Under the pieces are notes generated by a model, which saw only the letters and a program-made list of their open reading frames with translations, was not told the origin of the DNA and did not search any database. From positions 1-8,151 of the forward strand of contig JAJZYC010000061.1 of the NCBI GenBank assembly GCA_021806125.1: 8,151 bases of DNA. The letters are read 5' to 3'. Position 1 is the first letter of the stretch; each line of letters opens with the position of its first letter. Made by a program: the position numbers and the translations under genes. Shown in pieces: positions 4,981-8,151 of the stretch. The DNA comes from a bacterium. GTDB taxonomy: Bacteria > SZUA-79 > Acidulodesulfobacterales > Acidulodesulfobacteraceae.

Positions 4981-7782
4981 TCAGTTAATTGTAATCTCTG
5001 AGACGACGCTCCTGCATCTACCGCAGATATCGGGATAATCTTCGTGCTTTCCGACCGAAGTATCGTATTTCCAGCACCTTGCGCATTTTTCTCCGTCTGC
5101 TTTTTCGACTTCGGCTTCCGTTATATCGGTTTCCGACGGTTCTTTTTTCTGCAGAACCACTCCCGATACTATAAATAAATCTTTTAATTCGTCCGCGTTT
5201 ATTTTGCTTAACAAATCGTAATCTTCTTGACTTGCTTTTAAAACGACTTTTGCTTCAAGCGAACTTCCTATAAATTTTCTATCCCTCGCCTTTTCCAGAG
5301 CGGCTAAAGCTATATTTCTAATCTCTATAAGTTTATCGAATTTTTCTTCTATTTCAAAATTCTGATAAGAGCCGTCCGGTTCATCGAACTTTTCGAAAAA
5401 AATACTCTCAGGCTTTGCCTGTTTTTTAAAATATCCCCAAGTTTCCGAAGCGCTGAAAGGAATAACGGGCGAAAGAAACTTTATAAATACGTTAAGCGCA
5501 TAATGAAATACGGTCTGCACTGCCCGCCTTTTTACCGAATTTTTTCCTTCCGCGTAAAGCGTGTCTTTGACTATATCCAAATAAAAAGAAGAAAATTCTA
5601 TTAGAAATTTATAAATCCCCTGATAAACGAGATGAAAGTCGTAATTTTCGTAATATCTTAAAATATCCTGCGAAAGAAGCGTAATTCTATGCAACGCGTA
5701 TTTGTCCAACTCGGATAAATTTTCATATTTTACCGAATCGCCTGTTTCATTGAAATCGTATAAATTGCCGAGCATAAAACGCAGGGTATTCCTTATCTTC
5801 CTGTATCCTTCGGAAAGCCTTAGTATTATTTCCTGAGATATCCTCATATCGTTTTTATAGTCTTCGGAAGCCGCCCACAGCCTCAAAATATCTGCGCCGT
5901 ATTTATTTATTATTTCATCGGGGCTGATGACGTTGCCGAGAGATTTGGACATTTTTTTGCCGGAGCTGTCAACTACAAATCCGTGTGTTAAAACTGTTTT
6001 ATAAGGCGCTCCGTCGCCGGTTCCTACGCCGATAAGAAGGCTGGAATGAAACCATCCCCTGTGCTGGTCGGAGCCTTCAAGGTATAAATCTGCCGGAAAT
6101 CCCGCGGATTTAATCTCTTCGTCGTTTTTAAGAACGCAGTAATAGCTGACGCCGCTGTCAAACCAAACATCGAGTATATCTTCCTCCTTTTCAAACTCTT
6201 TAGAGCCGCATTTTCCGCATTTTACGTCTTTTTTGCCTAAATTTATAAAATATTCGGCGGGCTTGTCGAACCAGACGTCGGCGCCGTATTTTTCGAATTC
6301 GTCGGCTATTTTAAGCGCAAGTTCGTAATCTATATATGCTTCGCCGCAATTCTTGCAGTAAAATGCCGTTATGGGAACGCCCCATGACCTCTGCCTCGAA
6401 ACGCACCAGTCCGGCCTCGTTTCAAGCATGCCGGAAATCCTGTCTATTCCCCATTTGGGAATCCATTTTACTTTTTCCAGCTCGTCTAACGATTTATTCC
6501 GCAAATTATTTATTTCCATAGAAATAAACCACTGCTTAGTGGACCTTAAAATTACCGGATGCTTGCATCTCCAGCAGTGGGGATAAGAATGCTCTATTTT
6601 TTCCTCAAGGACTAACGCCCCTACTTCTTTGAGTTTTTCTATAACGTGCGGATTAGATTCGAACACGTGCATTCCCGCAAACGTATCTACTTCCTTTAAA
6701 AATCTTCCTTCGTTATTTATCGGAGCATAAGCCGGCAGATTATATTTAAGCCCTACGGCATAATCGTCGTCGCCGTGGCCGGGCGCGGTATGGACTAGGC
6801 CCGTTCCGGCATCTTTTTTTACATGGGAACCGAGTATAAGCAAAGAATTTCTGTCTATAAAAGGATGACGGGCTGTTTTATTTTCGAGGTTTTTCCCGTT
6901 TGTTTTAGCTATTATTTTAAATTCGCCGTATCCGAATTTTTTCATCAATTCTTCGGCGAGGCTTTCTTCGAGGATAAAAATTTCTTTCCCGTTATCTACA
7001 AAAGAATACTCGAAGTCTGGATGTAAAGATATAGCAAGATTGGACGGAATAGTCCACGGCGTCGTAGTCCAGATTACGGCAAAAACGTCTTTGCCTCCGG
7101 TTTTAGAATAATCGATAATATCTTCGAGGCTGGAATTTATTCTAAACTTAACAAAAACGGAAGGCGAAGATTTTTCGGCATATTCAACCTCGGCTTCGGC
7201 AAGAGCCGTTTTGCATGACGAACACCAGTATATCGGCTTATTCGCCCGGTAAAGCCCCCCGTTTTTTATAAAATCGGCAAGCTTCCTGACCGTATTTGCT
7301 TCATATGCGTAATTCATTGTAAGATAAGGGACGTCGTATCTGCCTATGCTTCCGAGCCTTTTAAATTCCAGTCTTTGAATATCTACAAACTTGCCGGCAT
7401 ATTCGCGGCAAAGCTTTCTTTTTTCGCTTTTGGAAATCGAATCTTTAGACTTTAAGGTTTTATCTACGTTATGTTCGATAGGAAGCCCGTGGCAGTCCCA
7501 CCCGGGGATAAAAGGCGCGTAATATCCCGACATAAGCTTAAAACGGACTATTATATCTTTTAATATTTTATTTAACGCGGTTCCTAAATGAATATGGCCG
7601 TTGGCATAGGGAGGGCCGTCGTGAAGTATAAAAGTTTTAGGCCTGTTTTTTGCCTTTTCTATTATGTTTTTATAAAGCCCGCTTTCTTCCCATTCCTTGA
7701 GGAATTTTTCCTCGGTGGCCTTTAAATTTGCCTTCATCGGAAAATCGGTTTTCGGAAGGTTCAAAGTATCTTTATATTCCAT
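4981..7782 (-). CDS. ileS: Isoleucyl-tRNA synthetase, bacterial type with C-terminal zinc knuckle
   Basis: This class I synthetase charges tRNA-Ile and edits misactivated valine. The first nucleotide-binding signature is DGPPYANGHIHLG (55-67), with HLGT in place of HIGH. GWDCHGLPIEH (94-104) follows. The CP1 editing domain shows TTTPWTIPSN (239-248) and GTGLVHTAPGHGDDDY (326-341). DVWFDSG (538-544) and KMSKS (610-614) complete the catalytic core; the helical anticodon-binding region covers roughly 685-830. Cysteine pairs C187/C190 with C403/C406, and C476/C479 with C522/C525, are arranged like the two zinc sites I recall from Thermus IleRS. A further knuckle, C900/C903 with C920/C923, is the bacterial C-terminal zinc site. 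At 933 residues it is full length with no missing key residue. The start is supported by AAAGGA 5 nt upstream. No T-box is visible in the leader. It probably heads, or is an early gene of, the run through tpiA, the DsrE-like gene and hisS. Confidence 0.98.
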   Translation of the reverse strand: MEYKDTLNLPKTDFPMKANLKATEEKFLKEWEESGLYKNIIEKAKNRPKTFILHDGPPYANGHIHLGTALNKILKDIIVRFKLMSGYYAPFIPGWDCHGLPIEHNVDKTLKSKDSISKSEKRKLCREYAGKFVDIQRLEFKRLGSIGRYDVPYLTMNYAYEANTVRKLADFIKNGGLYRANKPIYWCSSCKTALAEAEVEYAEKSSPSVFVKFRINSSLEDIIDYSKTGGKDVFAVIWTTTPWTIPSNLAISLHPDFEYSFVDNGKEIFILEESLAEELMKKFGYGEFKIIAKTNGKNLENKTARHPFIDRNSLLILGSHVKKDAGTGLVHTAPGHGDDDYAVGLKYNLPAYAPINNEGRFLKEVDTFAGMHVFESNPHVIEKLKEVGALVLEEKIEHSYPHCWRCKHPVILRSTKQWFISMEINNLRNKSLDELEKVKWIPKWGIDRISGMLETRPDWCVSRQRSWGVPITAFYCKNCGEAYIDYELALKIADEFEKYGADVWFDKPAEYFINLGKKDVKCGKCGSKEFEKEEDILDVWFDSGVSYYCVLKNDEEIKSAGFPADLYLEGSDQHRGWFHSSLLIGVGTGDGAPYKTVLTHGFVVDSSGKKMSKSLGNVISPDEIINKYGADILRLWAASEDYKNDMRISQEIILRLSEGYRKIRNTLRFMLGNLYDFNETGDSVKYENLSELDKYALHRITLLSQDILRYYENYDFHLVYQGIYKFLIEFSSFYLDIVKDTLYAEGKNSVKRRAVQTVFHYALNVFIKFLSPVIPFSASETWGYFKKQAKPESIFFEKFDEPDGSYQNFEIEEKFDKLIEIRNIALAALEKARDRKFIGSSLEAKVVLKASQEDYDLLSKINADELKDLFIVSGVVLQKKEPSETDITEAEVEKADGEKCARCWKYDTSVGKHEDYPDICGRCRSVVSEITIN

Positions 7783-7787
7783 AATAG

Positions 7788-7793
7788 TCCTTT
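7788..7793 (-). promoter_or_regulatory. Shine-Dalgarno of ileS, inside the left direct repeat
   Basis: The minus strand reads AAAGGA, then CTATT, then the ileS ATG. The six bases belong to the 9-bp sequence AATAAAGGA (7788-7796), which is repeated perfectly at 7868-7876 on the other side of the repeat element. The ribosome binding site therefore appears to be one copy of a duplicated target sequence. Confidence 0.75.
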
Positions 7794-7796
7794 ATT

Positions 7797-7867
7797 GCTT
7801 TGTCATTGCGAGCGGTTATCCGTCATTGCGAGCGGTTATCCGTCATTGCGAGCGTAGCGAAGCAATC
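7797..7867. repeat. REP/MITE-like element with 20-bp tandem repeats
   Basis: A 13-bp core GTCATTGCGAGCG occurs three times at exact 20-bp spacing (7802-7814, 7822-7834, 7842-7854). The first two copies are followed by GTTATC plus one base, and the third runs on into TAGCGAAGCAATCTC. The third copy (7842-7869) is a complete unit with ends ATTGC and GCAAT. It closely resembles a dispersed repeat I recall from many unrelated bacterial genomes, where spurious ORFs read RHCERSEAIS. ATTGCTTTG at 7794-7802 and its near inverse CGAAGCAAT at 7858-7866 form an imperfect 9-bp inverted pair at the borders. No transposase is encoded, so any movement would need enzymes from elsewhere. Confidence 0.8.
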
Positions 7868-7884
7868 TCCTTTATTAAATTATT

Positions 7885-8151
7885 TTAGATTAAATTTTTA
7901 TTTACGCAGTTCGTTAAATCTCCATTATTTATCCACCCGTTTATATTTTGCGCGCATATGCGGGAAATATCGGTTATAGATTCGTATGTAGCACCTCCTA
8001 TGTGCGGCGTAGCTATAACGTTGAAATGAAATATTTCGTCGCTTACGTGAACCGGTTCTTCCCAAAATACGTCAAGACCGGCTCCCTTAATTTTGCCGCT
8101 TTTTAATCCTTTTATGAGGGAATCTTTGTTAATTAAGCCCGCTCTTCCCAC
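7885..8151 (-). CDS. D-isomer 2-hydroxyacid dehydrogenase, C-terminal part (5' end outside window)
   Basis: The visible 88 residues are the end of an NAD-binding catalytic domain of the D-2-hydroxyacid dehydrogenase family (D-3-phosphoglycerate, glycerate and related dehydrogenases). GRAGLINKDSLIKGLKSGKIKGAGLDVFWEEP (2-33 of the visible part) is the conserved segment with the acidic partner, probably E32. ATPHIGGAT (47-55) contains the catalytic histidine H50. The reading frame is open through the window edge; the first visible codon is GTG and is an internal valine, not a start. The protein stops soon after the final helix, so it has no ACT regulatory domain of the kind found in long SerA forms. 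The substrate cannot be told from this fragment. ileS begins 102 bp downstream, and the gap was perhaps 22 bp before the repeat element arrived. Confidence 0.9.
   Translation of the reverse strand: MGRAGLINKDSLIKGLKSGKIKGAGLDVFWEEPVHVSDEIFHFNVIATPHIGGATYESITDISRICAQNINGWINNGDLTNCVNKNLI

Larger units (their letters stand above)
7788..7876. repeat. 9-bp direct repeats flanking the element (possible target-site duplication)
   Basis: TCCTTTATT (plus strand) occurs at 7788-7796 and again at 7868-7876, exactly 80 bp apart, on either side of the repeat element. Removing one copy plus the element would leave a 22-bp gap between the dehydrogenase stop and the ileS start, with the ileS Shine-Dalgarno at the same distance from its ATG. 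This is what an insertion with target duplication would leave, although the outer ends of the element do not mirror each other exactly. Confidence 0.5.

Noticed and set aside
7801..7870. Tandem repeats as a small CRISPR array
   Set aside because: The repeat core is 13 bp, the 7-bp spacers are identical, and no cas gene is present.
7783..7884. T-box riboswitch or isoleucine attenuator upstream of ileS
   Set aside because: No T-box consensus, no specifier hairpin, no terminator with T-run, and no Ile codons in the leader mini-ORFs. The sequence is explained by the repeat element.
7783..7884. A promoter for ileS in the gap
   Set aside because: A+T-rich TAAAAT-like hexamers occur near 7880 but none has an acceptable -35 box at 16-18 bp.
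7697..7888. Plus-strand ORF across the ileS start and the repeat, ending with RHCERSEAIS
   Set aside because: This peptide is the usual spurious translation of this dispersed repeat, and the rest is antisense to the ileS N-terminus.

Overview
The window is an A+T-rich bacterial chromosome segment. All seven genes lie on the minus strand, so transcription runs from high to low coordinates. The content is housekeeping: two aminoacyl-tRNA synthetases, a glycolytic enzyme, a biotin carboxylase subunit, a 2-hydroxyacid dehydrogenase, a YgjP-type metallopeptidase and a small DsrE-like protein. The bacterial IleRS with a C-terminal zinc knuckle shows that the host is a bacterium. The archaeal-style HisRS, the DsrE-like protein, the AANFK-type TpiA and the long-tailed biotin carboxylase fit an anaerobic or sulfur-cycling proteobacterium-like lineage (Deltaproteobacteria in the broad sense). 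That placement is inference and no marker here settles it.

Layout in the direction of transcription: the 3' end of a D-2-hydroxyacid dehydrogenase (8151-7885, cut by the window edge); a 102-bp gap holding a small repeat element (7797-7867) flanked by 9-bp direct repeats; ileS (7782-4981); tpiA (4966-4184); a DsrE-like gene (4137-3808) with a very strong ribosome binding site; hisS (3806-2457), 1 nt after the DsrE-like gene; a YgjP/DUF45 metallopeptidase (2422-1676); a 220-bp gap with a good sigma70-type promoter (TTGACT-17-TAAAAT); and a biotin carboxylase subunit, accC or pycA (1455-31). Gaps of 14, 46, 1 and 34 bp from ileS to the metallopeptidase point to one operon. The carboxylase looks like the start of a separate unit, and its partner gene probably lies beyond position 1.

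I see no phage, CRISPR, toxin, defence or biosynthetic system, and no convincing new multi-gene system. The most unusual structure is the gap upstream of ileS. A tandemly repeated, REP/MITE-like element sits between two perfect copies of AATAAAGGA (minus strand), and the downstream copy carries the ileS Shine-Dalgarno. This looks like an insertion that duplicated its target and so kept the ribosome binding site. Secondary points are a glycine in place of the usual aspartate in the histidine-binding motif of HisRS (RGLGYYTG), a non-standard loop-6 hinge in TpiA, and the placement of a DsrE-like protein between tpiA and hisS.
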